Source of the DNA: Agrypnia vestita
Taxonomy: Eukaryota > Arthropoda > Insecta > Trichoptera > Phryganeidae
DNA: 64,000 nt
Assembly (NCBI GenBank): GCA_016648135.1
Contig: JADDOH010023177.1
Location: forward strand, 1-64,000
Direction of reading: 5' to 3'
The notes under the pieces were generated by a model. It was given only the letters and a program-made list of their open reading frames with translations. It made no database searches and had not been told where the DNA came from. This document shows positions 23,909 through 35,224 of the stretch, one piece after another; the stretch's first letter is position 1, and each line of letters begins with the position of its first letter. Made by a program: the position numbers and the translations under genes.

Positions 23909-24480
23909 TGTAACGAGGTGCTTAAAAGAATTTACGCACTGTTTGAATTCCTTGTAACATGTCATAACAGTATCGAAAGATCGAGAAGGCCTTATAATAA
24001 TCTAGGGAGATCTACAATCTACGAAAATCGTCTATAAATGACTATAAATACCTAGAAAAGCCTAGAAGCAACGAGAATACTCTCCTTAATACAAAAAAAA
24101 ATCGATGAGGTTCGATAACACAGTTTTTGTATATAAATACGAATCGGATCAGTGGCGCTAGTTCAGAGTTGTCGTTTTTACAGTTGAATTACCCGCAAAG
24201 TACGCGCAAAGCGACTCCCAATGTGACGAGTCATGAGGGAATCGAGGCGATAAATAAAGAAAATAATCGAGCGAAGTACCTTAATAAATAAATCGGAGTG
24301 ATTAATACGTGCGAAACTGGATGGATTGTTCTAGTATATGCGTTCTAGTATATGTTCTAGTATATTATTCAGCGATAATAAAGTGTTCATTTACGAGTGA
24401 TATTTTGCGAAAAATTTATTTATTTATTGATACGTGATTTAAAGAACGATTAAAAGTTAACTTAACGGGTGTCTTTGTAT
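23909..24480 (+). mobile_element. LTR of family G
   Basis: It begins TGTAACGAGG after ATAT (23905-23908). It has 'aagcctagaagcaacgagaa', a TATA element (GTATATAAATACGAA near 24128) and initiator-like TTCAGAG about 30 bp on. 'gagcgaagtacct', 'gcgtgcgaaactgg'-like and 'agcgataataaag' blocks follow. A short tandem repeat of 'gttctagtatat' at 24330-24365 is private to this copy. The 3' end is not resolved. Confidence 0.6.
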
Positions 24481-25204
24481 CTCAGGTATCAATCATCGAT
24501 TCAGACAGAAACAAATCTTAAATAACTGTACCGTGTGTAATCGGTTAAGATAAAGGTATTACCGTCACTAAAAACACCCAAAAAAGGCTTTTATTCCTTC
24601 TTTTCCATATAAGAAATAGGTTCGTCTCTATGAGAAAACTATAATATATCTTGATAAATAAAATATATTGTCTAAACTCATTCCTACATTTTGTCAACGT
24701 AACAATAAATCAGAGAAATTATCAAGCTGAAGTTGTTTCTCATTAAAATTCGGGATTTTCAAGTTAAAACAAGATGTTAATGTTAAGTTTGTAATGTACA
24801 TATTATGTAATAAATAAAAATTGAATTGAATTGAGTTAACATTTTTAATTTGGTTTTCTAAAAAAAATATAACGTGGTGCTAGGTAGGTATTAATTTTCA
24901 ACTTCTCATGGGAGCCCTTACTTCTGCATGTAGGAAGTCCTCTTTTTAGATGTTGGCTATCTCTGATGATGCCAGAGGAATGATTACCAAGATGTATCGT
25001 CGTGGTTACTCCAGGTGAAAGGGGACCGGCGGTTGCCTTAGACCAAGTTGAGACAAACATCAACAAAAACTTTATGAAGACAGAGTAGCCCTGATTGGCT
25101 ATCAAGATTCAATCTAAGTTACTCCCCGTAGAAACAATATCAATTTAAATTACCAAACAAAATTTCCCAGGATTCAACATAATAATTTAAAAAGAAAACA
25201 CTTT
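24481..25204. other. LINE-like tail at 24.79-24.84 kb and unannotated sequence
   Basis: 'gtaatgtacatattatgtaa' followed by 'taaataaaaattgaattgaattga' looks like a LINE 3' end with a TTGAA microsatellite tail. A balanced block at 24.88-25.11 kb, with an 86-codon minus-strand frame, is not recognised. Confidence 0.35.
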
Positions 25205-25900
25205 GTACAAACCACTAATTTATTGAATTAATTATTTAATTCTAGAAAAATTAACAGTATAGTATAACTGTGCCAATTATGAATTTTCCGCTAATAATGG
25301 TTAATGATATAAGCAAAGTATGGCAATGCAAGATAATTTTTGGTTGAAAAATATTTCTTGGAGGGGTGGGGTGAGTGGAGGGGAACGTAGGACTAGGTTA
25401 AAGGAACGAAGGATGGGAGTATGTAGGAATATAAACTCGGTTGGGTGCGGTTGTGAAATTATTTTCGTTTAATGTCCCGGATAGTTGATTTGTTTAAAAT
25501 ATCGATATAGTTGTAATTTAAGGGGAATGAATTTGTGGATCTGTAGATGAAGGAGTTTTGTTTAGAGTTGGTCTTGCAAAGAGGGAAACGTAGGTGACTG
25601 TCTGGTGTTACGTTTTGGGATATGAAGTGACATGCGTCGAAGAAGATCAGGACTACCAACTAGGCTGTGCGTGATTTTAAATAATATTACAAAGTCTGCT
25701 GAATTTCTACGGCAAGTTAATATATGTATATCGAATAAGAAGAAATGTCCATCGCTAACATGAGATCGAAAAGATTGAGAGTTAAGGTGCTTTAAGGATC
25801 TGTATTAGACGCTTTTAATTCTGATTTTTTGTACTGCGTAGCACAGGTTCCATACCTGAGATGCATAGATATTTCAGAATACTATGCACATAAGTATACA
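25205..25900 (-). mobile_element. LINE 3' end (Jockey/CR1-like), copy 1
   Basis: After one frameshift the minus strand reads FVILFKITHSLVGSPDLLRR and then FPLCKTNSKQNSFIYRSTNS with NYIDIL, the usual end of this LINE type. The same peptide order and the same G-rich 3' UTR occur at 61.2-61.9 kb. Sequence further 5' (25.74-25.90 kb) is also shared. It is a pseudogene by frameshift. Confidence 0.75.
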
Positions 25901-26837
25901 AACATATGAGAAAAATAGTGTCTTGAAAGGGTTAAGATTTTTTAATTTTTTACATACACAGATGACGTTAGTGACTGTGTTGTCAAAATGCTTGTTAAAA
26001 TTAAATATAGCATCGAGTATAACCCCAAGGAACATTTTTTGAATTTGCTGGATAGCGGAAGATAATTAATTAAATAAAATTACATGGCTAAAAACTTTAT
26101 TTCTGGTAAAGCGTACAACCACAGTATACCCAGAACAGTAGTTTATCTCCGGCCTGTCGGCGAGTTATTAGCCTACTGTTGCGTTGACGCTAGGGTTGTC
26201 ACTTTACTCGTAGCGTCTGAGATTCCGACGCATAAGGTAGACACGAAAACCGAATAAAATTAAATTTCTTTTAATTGTTCAAAAATTGATGTGGCGATTT
26301 TAATGTTTATGTGGTCCTTTTCGAACTCTTTGCGAAAGACCTGCTCCATCCTCTCTATATTGGCAACAAAGTCATGAGTAAATTTCGATCTGTCGCATAA
26401 TTTCTGTAATTAGTATACCTAGTTTTGCGCTTAAATTGCAAGAACGCTGATTAACAACAACGTAGACTTTTAAAAACTCACAGTCTTTGTGATAATCAAC
26501 ACACCTTTTTAATAAAGCACCACAACCATAAAAAAAGGGCATTTTTTTCAGGAAGCGCATTTTTTTCTAAAACGGCGGCTGCGAGCGCGAATGGCACCGA
26601 AGGCACGGCCCTTACTGCCGCCGCCTTGTGCCCCCATATTCTATGTCAATGTGTGCGTCACAGTGCGTGCGTACACGGCGCCGAGCACGCATGCACATAT
26701 TCTAATGGGTAGCGGCCAGTTTGTATGAAGACGTATTACTGTCGTAATACTGTCGCGCAATCAGGTGATCCAATTCTTAACACAAAAGTGTAAAAAATCT
26801 CCTATAAAAACTTTAAACTTTTTCAACTAACTAACAA
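25901..26837. other. Unannotated interval with a CpG-rich patch
   Basis: 26.57-26.72 kb is clearly richer in G+C and CpG ('ggctgcgagcgcgaatggc') than its surroundings and has no visible partner or frame. The remainder is A+T-rich. Confidence 0.45.
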
Positions 26838-26990
26838 TCACGCTGTTTCCCCGCAGGGGTAGGCAGAGAGGATTGAATGCCGTACTCTTCTGTCCTGGCA
26901 CACCACTTTTGCTTCGGCCACATTCATACATCTTCTCATACAAGCTCTATGGTTGTTGCGGCTTTTAACAGAGCCAACCTTTTTCAAAAA
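26838..26990 (-). mobile_element. LINE ORF2 extreme C-terminus (RACMRRCM type), copy 1
   Basis: The minus strand encodes NHRACMRRCMNVAEAKVVCQ then ILSAYPCGETA, the closing segment of a widespread insect non-LTR element. The same segment is at 44.18-44.29 kb (plus) and 63.5-63.65 kb (minus). Confidence 0.75.
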
Positions 26991-27370
26991 GAGCAAAATA
27001 TTTTTTGTGGTGTAATTATTAATATAATTTATATTCTGGACCTGTAAAATTTTTGCATTCTCGTAATATCCGTACCTATGCAATTATATCCGGAATATTG
27101 TACGAAAATATTTTTAATGTAATTGTAAGCTTCCATGTCAAAAAAACTGTACCACTCACCATCTTGGAACAGAGTTGATAAAGTCTTGAAATGCACTTTC
27201 CGCAGTAGCTAAGTTTTTGAAGACCTTACCTTGTAAAAGGTTGTTGAAATGCTTGAACAAGTGTTAATCTGTTGGCGAGATATGGTAGATGAGACAAAGT
27301 TTCGTAGCCCAGCCAGCGCTTACAGCGTAGAACAAACTTCTGTTTTAAGTGCTTCTGAACTGGTGAATGA

Positions 27371-27745
27371 CTAACACCTTACTTTTGTGAAAACTATTTT
27401 TTTATTTTTTTTATTAGTCTTCCTCCACTCATCTTGGTCTTGTGCCAGCTCTCTCCAGTTCAGAAGCTTCAAGGGAGATATATCTTTGAGGACGTTATCG
27501 CTCCATGTTAATTTTGGCCTTTCTAAGCTCCTTCGCCCTATCGGTCTTGAGTTCAGCAGGGACTTTGGTGGTTGATGCTCGGTCATTGACCCAGCCACCG
27601 AACATGACATGACCCACCGAACATGTCATGTTCGGTGGGTCATGTCATGAACATGTCATGTCATGAACACCCACATGACCCAGCCACTGAAGTCTTCCCA
27701 GTTTTATAAATTTGGTGACGTTTAGCTCCTTATTATTGTAGTATA
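27371..27745 (-). mobile_element. LINE ORF2 C-terminal relic (GRxSLxRPKLxWxDNV type)
   Basis: On the minus strand the frame reads FIKLGRLQWLGHV, and after an interruption LLNSRPIGRRSLERPKLTWS and NWRELAQDQDEWRK. This is the typical tail of RTE-like insect LINEs. The interruption coincides with a 47-bp perfect palindrome (27603-27649). The copy is broken. Confidence 0.75.
27603..27649. repeat. 47-bp perfect palindrome in a LINE relic
   Basis: Two 23-bp arms, CATGACATGACCCACCGAAC... and its exact inverse, flank a single T. The arms repeat local LINE sequence and are followed by further 'catgtcatg' reiteration. Confidence 0.9.
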
Positions 27746-28179
27746 TATAACCTTAACAAATTTGTTTTACTTTTGGCGCGCATTTTAAAATTTGAAGAAA
27801 ACTTTTTTGTACTTTAGTAAACACCTAACAATTTAAAGTTATCTTAACAGGGTAAAGTTATGCTTTCTTTGAAAAAATAAGGCTAGATATCAGAAGAAAA
27901 CTGCATCTATTTTCCCATTTAAATTTTGAAAACTGCTAAATAGTATTAAATAACTCTACCATCATTTTTTAAAAATAAATAGTTGATGTGTTTAACATAT
28001 GAATTGTGCAAAAAGATAAAAGAAGAGTTATAAAAGCCTCTAGAATAATCTAGTTTAAAAATACTTCGAGGGTCATTTCGTTTTAATAGTGCTTCCATTT
28101 GGCTAATACGTTCATTTGTGATGTTAGTCCATTACTGCAGCTTTTAACGAAGCTTAAAGTTTATAAAAGGGTTTGGCAC

Positions 28180-28300
28180 ACTGATAGAATTTGCTCTGGA
28201 TTGTGTTTTCTGGGGAATTATGCGTATTTTTACGACCTCTCTGGCTGACGCTTCGAATCTCATTTCCGGGTCAATCATCAAGGCATTTATGTTTTTTTGT
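28180..28300 (-). mobile_element. Fold-back family B, left arm only
   Basis: 'tgtgttttctgggga', 'acgacctctctggctgacg' and 'caatcatcaaggc' align with the left arm of the 53.8 kb copy. The hammerhead-like core is degraded (TTGATGA, GAAGCGTC on the minus strand). Confidence 0.55.
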
Positions 28301-28429
28301 GAGGGTTGATGTTGTAGTTAAATATTGGCATGCAATACTGGGTCGAAAAGCAGGGTATCGTAGGCCAATACATACTCAAATACGGAGACTGATGCATGTA
28401 ACCGTAGCATCAATTTAGCCACTTCATAC

Positions 28430-28995
28430 ATGTCGTAAGCCCTGGGCCACCCTATAAAGTTACCTGAATGTGCGTAATATGTTTACGTGACAGAAAAAAA
28501 CAGATTCAAGATTATGGTTAATCTGACTACAAAAGGAATGAAGTCATTCATACCTTTGTTGGCGGGAACGACAAGCGAGATCAACAGAATGCCGCTATTT
28601 TTCCTCTTCAAATTCAGTCTTATTTCTAGACGCGGGTGGTAAATGATTGTTTAAGATGCTGTGAAAAAGGCGTTCAAAAAGTGATGCGGACAGATTAAAA
28701 TTTGATTGCGGTATTATCAGAGCGGTAGACAGATCAAAACTGACTGCAATATTTGCGGTGATAACAATATTTGTGGAGATTGCCTATAGATAGGTAAAAG
28801 GTGGAATATGTTGATTTTTAGGTACAGAATTAAAAGGAATAAAAAGGACAAAAAGAGGATAGGCAGATTTTCATCCAAATCATTGTCCAAATCCGCCACA
28901 CCCCCTGCTTTCCCCTCCATCAACCCATCGACCAAACAATTAATTACCCGTGTGAATAGCTTCGTCTCTGTGAGACTTCTATAATTTATCATAAT
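28430..28995. mobile_element. Fold-back family D pieces
   Basis: 28430-28480 shares 'taagccctgggccaccctat' with the copy at 11.76 kb. 28945-28990 is the outer end ('tagcttcgtctctgtgagac' and 'ttctataattta'). The sequence between is not recognised, so this may be one diverged element or two fragments. Confidence 0.4.
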
Positions 28996-29042
28996 TCAAA
29001 AATTCTATTAAAGAGTTGAGGTTATTATTACGGTCGTTAGAC

Positions 29043-29309
29043 ATATTTAAATATAACTGGTTGCGGATATTTTATACGAATCGTATGTTTTTCCGAGAGA
29101 GGATTCTCGACGTTTCGTTGAATTCTTATTCAACGTCATCAGGAGGACGACCTGTACCCGCGGAAGTGAAGGAGTCCGCCCTTTACCTCCGAGGGTACAG
29201 GTCGTTCTCCCGATGACTTTGAATAAGAATTCAACGAAACGTCGAGAATATTCTCTCGGAAAAACATACGGTTCGTATAAAATATCCGCAACCAATTATA
29301 TTTAAATAT
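29043..29309. mobile_element. Fold-back family A, short copy
   Basis: The outer ends are perfectly inverted ATATTTAAATATAA.TGGTTG. The arms contain the same blocks as the 23.1 kb element but lack its inner 'cttccgagggcgtaaatta' portion. Hammerhead-like modules lie on the plus strand at 29205-29248 and in inverse at about 29095-29145. No target duplication is evident. Confidence 0.9.
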
Positions 29310-30830
29310 CAAAAATTCTAGTTTATTAGATATATCTGCGTCGGTTTTAATTCAGAACATTATAAAAGCGTAGCGTTCCTATTATGAAAAAACACGGACA
29401 CAAAATATAAGTAACCATCCGTAATCGGACTTAACTGACCAGTGTGCGTGCCGCTTTAACATCATTTACGCAGTAATGACAAAGTGCTCGGTTTCCACTT
29501 CGCCCTTTGTATCAGTGAGATTACTTCCCAGTGCGGCGGAAATCGCTTGCCCGTGTATGGACGTATGTGTATCAGCAATTGCGCGTGTGTGCAGATCTAT
29601 TCACCGTGGGCAGACTGATCGCTCCGCTGACGTAGCTTAGCCGTTCGATCGTCAATAAGGCTTGCTTTATTACAACTCACAGCGCCGTATGTAAACTTCG
29701 GGTTTTGCGTCGGGGATACGGGGAAATGATCAGTGAAGGTTGAACGTAGAAAGGAACTGCTAGAAATGTTGTTTTATTTTTATTTTTAACTTTGTAATAC
29801 ACCTGAGAAACGCTGGTATTTGCACATTACCCTTTTTAGTTCGCGGTGGAAATTCATGAACGAATTGTTTATTTTCCTGAATAAATAAACTGTTTACATC
29901 AACATTAAACTTTTATCATCATCATTTTCATGAACTGTTTGGTTCATCACATCAATATTTATAAATTAATTCGGAATTCCCACAGTGGATATGGAATCTA
30001 AAATATTTTAATTTTGATTAATTTAATATAATTCCATACATTGTAAAAAATGATTGAAAATGACCCTCCTTCCCATTATACATCTTTAGAATCATTTTAA
30101 ACTCCGTAAAAGAAACCTGGAGTTCTTTAAAATAAGTCAGTCTAATAATGTTGGTTATTTTTTTCCCATCGCAAGATTGTGTCTTACATACAATGTATTT
30201 TATGCGAACCTTGATGCTGATGTTTTTGCAGATACTTTTATATTATATTTATAATTATAAATTATAATTTAAGCAAATTTCTTTTTAATACGAAGGTATA
30301 CCGGGAACATACTCAAACAACGAATACATGTTTAGTGATACAGGGTTAAAAAAACAGGATGGATTAACTTAGAGGTTTATACAAAGCTTGTTATTTATTT
30401 ATGCATGCCAAATCACAAAGTTAACGCAATAAACTTCAAAAGTCTCTGTTGTGTTCATTTTGGTCCTCCCATTGACTTTCAGTCAGATCCGATTATTGGA
30501 CCGGAATTTTTCCGAATATTGTATTTAAATATTGACAAAGGGAAAGTGGCCGTCTACCGGAATGACCTACTGTGACGAGAAAAATGAATATGGAAATCTG
30601 AATTTGCATTTTGCAGAAAAACTTGCTTTTAAATTAGTCCGTGTAAAAAAAGTTTGTGCAAAATATGCTGATAGTTTTTATCTACATTATATTATAATTT
30701 ACATCAGTTGCTTGCACTTACGTTACTGTGATAATATTAATGTATTCATCTGAAATTAAATAAACTTATTAAATTTGGTTGAAAAACATAAATTATGTTA
30801 CAATTAAGCTAGTTTAATAATAATTTAATA
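29310..30830. other. Unannotated interval with balanced-composition block
   Basis: 29.40-29.75 kb is the longest stretch of near-balanced, apparently unique sequence in the window, with several CpGs and no frame or repeat partner. It could be an old LTR, a promoter or an enhancer. The rest is A+T-rich; a 73-codon frame at 30532 has no recognised motif. Confidence 0.4.
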
Positions 30831-30831
30831 T

Positions 30832-31316
30832 TATCACGGGATGTTAGAAGCAGAAATAATTGCACATCAAAGATTTTACAGCACACATTTTAAAAGTAAA
30901 TAAGAAATTTTTACAAATATCTGGAATAACCCAATAGATACTGGAACCATCGTGACGCGATGGTTACCTACAAAAAGAGATAGACCGGCTGCTGCGCACT
31001 CAGCATGTGTAAGAGTTGATAGTTATTACCATAGAAAGTGAAAACTATTGTAAATCAAGAAAGTACCTACCGACGAGCGAGAAGTTTTCTAGTGCGAACC
31101 TAAGCGAATAAGTAACGTGCATCAGTATGTGAGAGACAAATTATACGCACTTACTACTTGCAATAATAAATGCAAATTACGAAATTAGATAAAAAGTGTA
31201 GCGAAAATTTTAGATACATTTAGTATGAATTTGAGTACAGTGCTCCAATTAAATTCGTGCCCAGTGAAGTATAAAAAATAAAAGTTTAGTTTTTAGTGTT
31301 TCATTTGCCTCCCACA
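30832..31316 (+). mobile_element. Solo LTR, family I, with ATAT target duplication
   Basis: It starts TATCACGGGATGTTAGAAGC after ATAT (30828-30831) and ends GCCTCCCACA before ATAT (31317-31320). Near its end are 'cagtgctccaattaaattcg' and AATAAA, shared with the copies at 13.4, 18.5 and 45.8 kb. The first dinucleotide is TA where TG is expected. No coding sequence adjoins it. Confidence 0.7.
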
Positions 31317-31497
31317 ATATTTAACTACTTCTTTATTATCATTGCTAATAACCATTCTTTTCATTCACGTTCCATTAAATTTCTCCGTCCCGTCGCGTGT
31401 TTAAATCAACAAAATGAATGATATTGAAATTTTAGAAATTAAAAGAAATGGTTTTTATTTGCTTAACAACATTACTTTCATTAACTCATCTTTTTAG

Positions 31498-31700
31498 GCA
31501 ATTGCGGACTTGTATTGAGGGTCTACCGGGACGTGTTCACTGTTCACTGATGTGCGGCTATCCATGAAGAGGTCATACCATACCATACCTTCGAGAATGA
31601 TGCTATGAGCTTGTTGTATTTTGCGAATTGTTTTCACTTGGGTATTTCCAAGCTTTTGATAAAATTTAATGCGATATCGCCGCTCGAGCTACTCCGTCAT
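31498..31700 (-). pseudogene. mariner transposase N-terminal relic
   Basis: From an ATG at 31700 the minus strand reads MTE, a stop, then LERRYRIKFYQKLGNTQVKT and further on MVWYDLFMDSRTSV. This follows the paired N-terminal helix-turn-helix of mariner transposases (RYxIKFCxKLG ... EWxxRFxxGRTSVE). A stop codon and later decay make it non-functional. The same start is seen at 40.83-40.87 kb. Confidence 0.65.
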
Positions 31701-31731
31701 TATACAACAAACTTAACCCGCATCAGGAAAA

Positions 31732-31887
31732 TCTGCACTGGCTGAGCATTTTCTGGATACCGGCCATCATTTTGCATTCGAACCGAAGATCCTGGGAAAA
31801 TCCAAGAGTCGCCATGTACATCTTGTCAAGGAGGCACTCGAAATCTACAAATACCGGAAAAAAATTAAAAGAGATGATGGCCTCTAA
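31732..31887 (+). pseudogene. Penelope-like element, GIY-YIG endonuclease C-terminus relic
   Basis: The frame SALAEHFLDTGHHFAFEPK, LVKEALEIYKYRKKIKRDDG follows the C-terminal part of Penelope-like proteins: an A.EH..TGH step, then a glutamate in a REA.EI.K helix, then the N/KRDDG closing motif. It ends at TAA (31885-31887). The upstream catalytic GIY and YIG half and the reverse transcriptase are missing, replaced by the mariner relic. It is the only sign of an autonomous partner for the hammerhead-bearing fold-backs. Confidence 0.75.
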
Positions 31888-31906
31888 TTAAAAACACCAT
31901 ATTCGG

Positions 31907-32440
31907 CAGGTTTCGAGGATATATTATATATCCGCGGATATATATCACGATATTTATGGCTTGATTTTTATTTTCGATATATATCAAAATAAAATTCTGC
32001 CGTCGTTAATAGATGGCACTAGTTGTATTTTAAAAATGCTAGAGGTTATTTTTTTAATGTCTGCGATCGTTACTAGATGGCGCTAGTTGTATTTTAAAAA
32101 GTGTTAGGGTTGTATTTTAATATAATTTGTTTAATATAATTCATTTTTTATTTCACACAAATAAACAAACATCCATAACACTACATTAGAAAGAGCAACT
32201 TTTATAACTTATGTATAATAATTGCATACATTAGCTTTTTTCAGTGTGCAATTATTTAATAAATAATATTTCATGTACAATATAAAAAAATAAATTTCCT
32301 AATTATTTCAAGTTTGTATCAATTGACGTGTGCAAAAAAGGCGAAAATAAGTTTGGATATATATAAAAATTTTGATATATATCGGATATGTATAAAAAAA
32401 TCCGATTTTTTGTATAAAAATCGGATTTTTTCGAAACCTG
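31907..32440. mobile_element. hAT-like non-autonomous element (TIR CAGGTTTCGA)
   Basis: The ends are CAGGTTTCGAGG and, inverted, CCAGGTTTCGAAAAA, and the inner parts are rich in 'gatatatatc'. The flanking octamers ATATTCGG and GTATTTGG agree at 6 of 8 positions, consistent with an aged 8-bp target duplication of the hAT superfamily. It sits about 20 bp after the Penelope-like stop codon. Inside are two 'agatggc.ctagttgtatt' units (32012 and 32077). Confidence 0.65.
32010..32112 (+). repeat. Two tandem units with 'gatggcgctagttgtatttt'
   Basis: Two copies about 66 bp apart inside the hAT-like element, differing at a few positions. Confidence 0.7.
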
Positions 32441-33729
32441 GTATTTGGCATTTCAAAACCAATCCCCCTGTAGATTCTGCAAAGATGACTAGACAAAAGA
32501 TGAAATATACACATAATACAACACAACTCGCAACAATACAGCATGATCCCGATACCGTATTGGGGTCATGTATTGTTGCGCATTGAGAGACACAGTGAGT
32601 AAAGCCCCAAAATACGAGAATAAAAATAATATACTGTTCAAAATCATATCTTTATATAAAAAGCGTTTTAAAATCAACAAACAACGTAAAAATTTCTTGC
32701 AAATTTAAAACATTATAACTTTACTAATATTAAATATTTCTTAATTTCCTTAGTAAGGTTTCTAGCTAATGAAGTATACTTTATAAGTATAGAAAAAAAT
32801 ATTATGCGTACATATAATTATTCATTAAAAATTCGCGCCGTCTAGGACACTACAAACGATTTTTTTGGCAGCGGCCTGTCGATTAATGCTTTTATTTTCT
32901 TAATTATTTTAAATAATGTTCAGTTTAATAATTTTACATTAAGAACAAAAATTGTATCTAAGTTATTGCCCTAAATAAATTGCAATCAATGTATATTCCG
33001 ATATAAATGAATAATAAAAACCCACATTTTCGTAAAAAAAAAACCCGCCGAAATATGCATTTGCAGTGTTGCAGAGTAATTTTCTAACGAGATATTTCAA
33101 ACAAACGTAATTCACAAATTGTTTTGGCTCTCCTGAAAACCTGCATTTTTTTTACTCATTCCGTTGTTCCTTTTATCCATATAATTATTCTCTTTTAAAT
33201 CTATTATTTTTCCCACTTTTTCATTTACCGCGAATAAAACTGCAAATGTGAAAATTTACAATGCAAATTTTTTACCGCAGCGAAACTTTATAATCATCTG
33301 CACATTTGAGTACCATTATACTGGACTCAAGATGAAACAGAGATGTACAGGAAAATAATGAGATACGGATTCTGCTATTCCCATAGACGAGAACGATATT
33401 TGCAATTTTGTTTCTTTTGTTTCTTTTGTTCCCAGTTTACTTTTAAGTATGTATTTAGCTTACAAGAACATCAAAAAATATACATTTAATTTATAATCAT
33501 ACTGCTTGTGTTTGTGTATCCAGCCTTATGTCAAGTTTGTTACGAAATGTTTTTTTTCTTTAGTAAACGTCATAAACTTTTTCTTCTTCATACGGTGGTA
33601 AATAATTTATTTTATTTATGTAGTTATATAAAATTTCGCAAGAACAAAATAGAATATATTTTTAGAACCTAACGAACACGTATTACAAGGCGAGCAAGCA
33701 TAACTATTTTAATCAAGATATATTACAAA
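32441..33729. other. Unannotated interval
   Basis: A+T-rich, with no motif or repeat partner recognised. The 90-codon frame at 32314 starts inside the hAT-like element and is a shadow. Confidence 0.5.
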
Positions 33730-33909
33730 GCTGGTTGGTCTTGCGGTTAGGGCTCTCGCCTCGTGATCCTAAGGTCGCTGGTTCGAATCTCACTCCAGAC
33801 CAGCAATTTAGTCCTATTTACATAGCACAAGCGTTTAGCTTAGTTTGAAAATAGTAAGAATATTGATGTGACACGTCTTCCGTGTTCGCATCTCTATTTA
33901 AGAAAAAAA
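33730..33909 (+). mobile_element. tRNA-derived SINE, best copy of family T2
   Basis: The 5' 75 bp could fold as a tRNA: GCTGGTT pairs with GACCAGC, an A-box-like TGGTCTTGCGGTTAGG follows, and the B box is GGTTCGAATCT at 33780-33790. The body then matches 594-687, and the A-rich end runs into fold-back D. Because of the shared body I call it a SINE and not a functional tRNA gene. Confidence 0.75.
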
Positions 33910-34452
33910 AGCTATATCTCTGTATGGAAAAGTAGGTATGAAAGACTTTTTGGGTATTCATATGGCTTACGACCTATCGTACGGCTGGCTTAAGTGATCA
34001 CTTAACACAATGTAACGTTCACCATTTCAACCCATGATAGACTACCACATTTATCTTTTTTTTTGGAAGTTGTATATACTCGTATGTTTACGATACACAA
34101 CTTGTTTCGTATGCAAGTTGTATTTTTGTTACCGTCACCTACACTCCACAGCTTTTTCAATCCCTTATATATATGTATATGAGATTCTGCCGAATTATTA
34201 ACCTTACACTAGAATACACCTGAAAATTATTTCAGTTAATATATTATATTGATATTTAAAATACAAATTAATAAATGGCAAATGGGTAACGAGATGGCGT
34301 ATTTTTTTATCAACGTGTGAAAGTTACATTGTGTAAATTGATCACTTAAGCCAGCCATGTGAGAGTTCGTAAATCCTTTAAACACTCAAAGACTTCCTTA
34401 TCTACTTTCCTATATAAACAACTTTGTCTGTGTGGGACTTCTATAATTTATT
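33910..34452. mobile_element. Fold-back family D, most complete copy
   Basis: The arms are inverse over about 150 bp: 'acggctggcttaagtgatca' plus 'aatgtaac' on the left, and 'gatcacttaagccagcc' with outer 'tctgtgtgggacttctataa' on the right. The left terminus is missing some 15 bp, exactly where the SINE tail begins. Relatives are at 11.7, 28.4, 51.6 and 63.2 kb. Confidence 0.75.
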
Positions 34453-35224
34453 TTAATTTATGATTTTAAATTGTCTGAAATAATAAATACACGATGAAAT
34501 ATCATATTTATTTTATTTATTTATCTGTACAGTAGTTACGTAAAATGATTTTTATAGAATAATTTTCATTCCATACAATCCCCATAATTTATAGGAGGAC
34601 TTAGTAACAGAGACCATTCGAATCATGTAGGCAATATTATAAAACATCGCTGACCAAATTCAAGGATTTGACTTCCTTCTTAAACTGCTCGTATTTTAAA
34701 TGTTTTTTTCTTGAAATTTGTTTTGATACAACAGTATATTGTATCATTTAATTCCCAAGTATGTAAAGTGATGTTGGATCATGGTGGTTCTTAAATATGG
34801 TCTCTTTATTTACCTCTTTGTTCTATATCTATTACTTTATTTATGAAAAAATCTTTATAGGCTTGGCGTGTGGTATTTAAAAAAGAATTTTGTAAGAGAT
34901 GGTACTTTAAAATCTTGAAATATATCTACAGTAGAAAAGTCATATAATAAATTCATAATAATAGCAGACATTACAATTATTTATATCAGAAAATATATCG
35001 CTCTATGCCAGCATCCTTTTCTCTACACATAATGCTTTGGAGAGGGTTTACGAAACTCACAACTGTGAAATATTTATGGGTACCGAATGATTGATGACGC
35101 TTAGAGCTGGCGATGCTATTTGGATAAATTAGCGAACCTAATTCGGCTGCACGTTTACTAATTCAGAGAACTCGGAAATAATCCAGGACCCACATTTATT
35201 CAGGTTTACTATACATCATGTTAA
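34453..35224. other. Unannotated interval
   Basis: Nothing recognised. Confidence 0.5.

Noticed and set aside
26372..26560. Minus-strand frame resembling a mariner C-terminus
   Set aside because: Only a loose resemblance; no catalytic motif or second segment could be found nearby.
33730..33804. Possible functional tRNA gene
   Set aside because: The B box and acceptor pairing are good, but the downstream body is shared with other SINE copies and the D arm is irregular.
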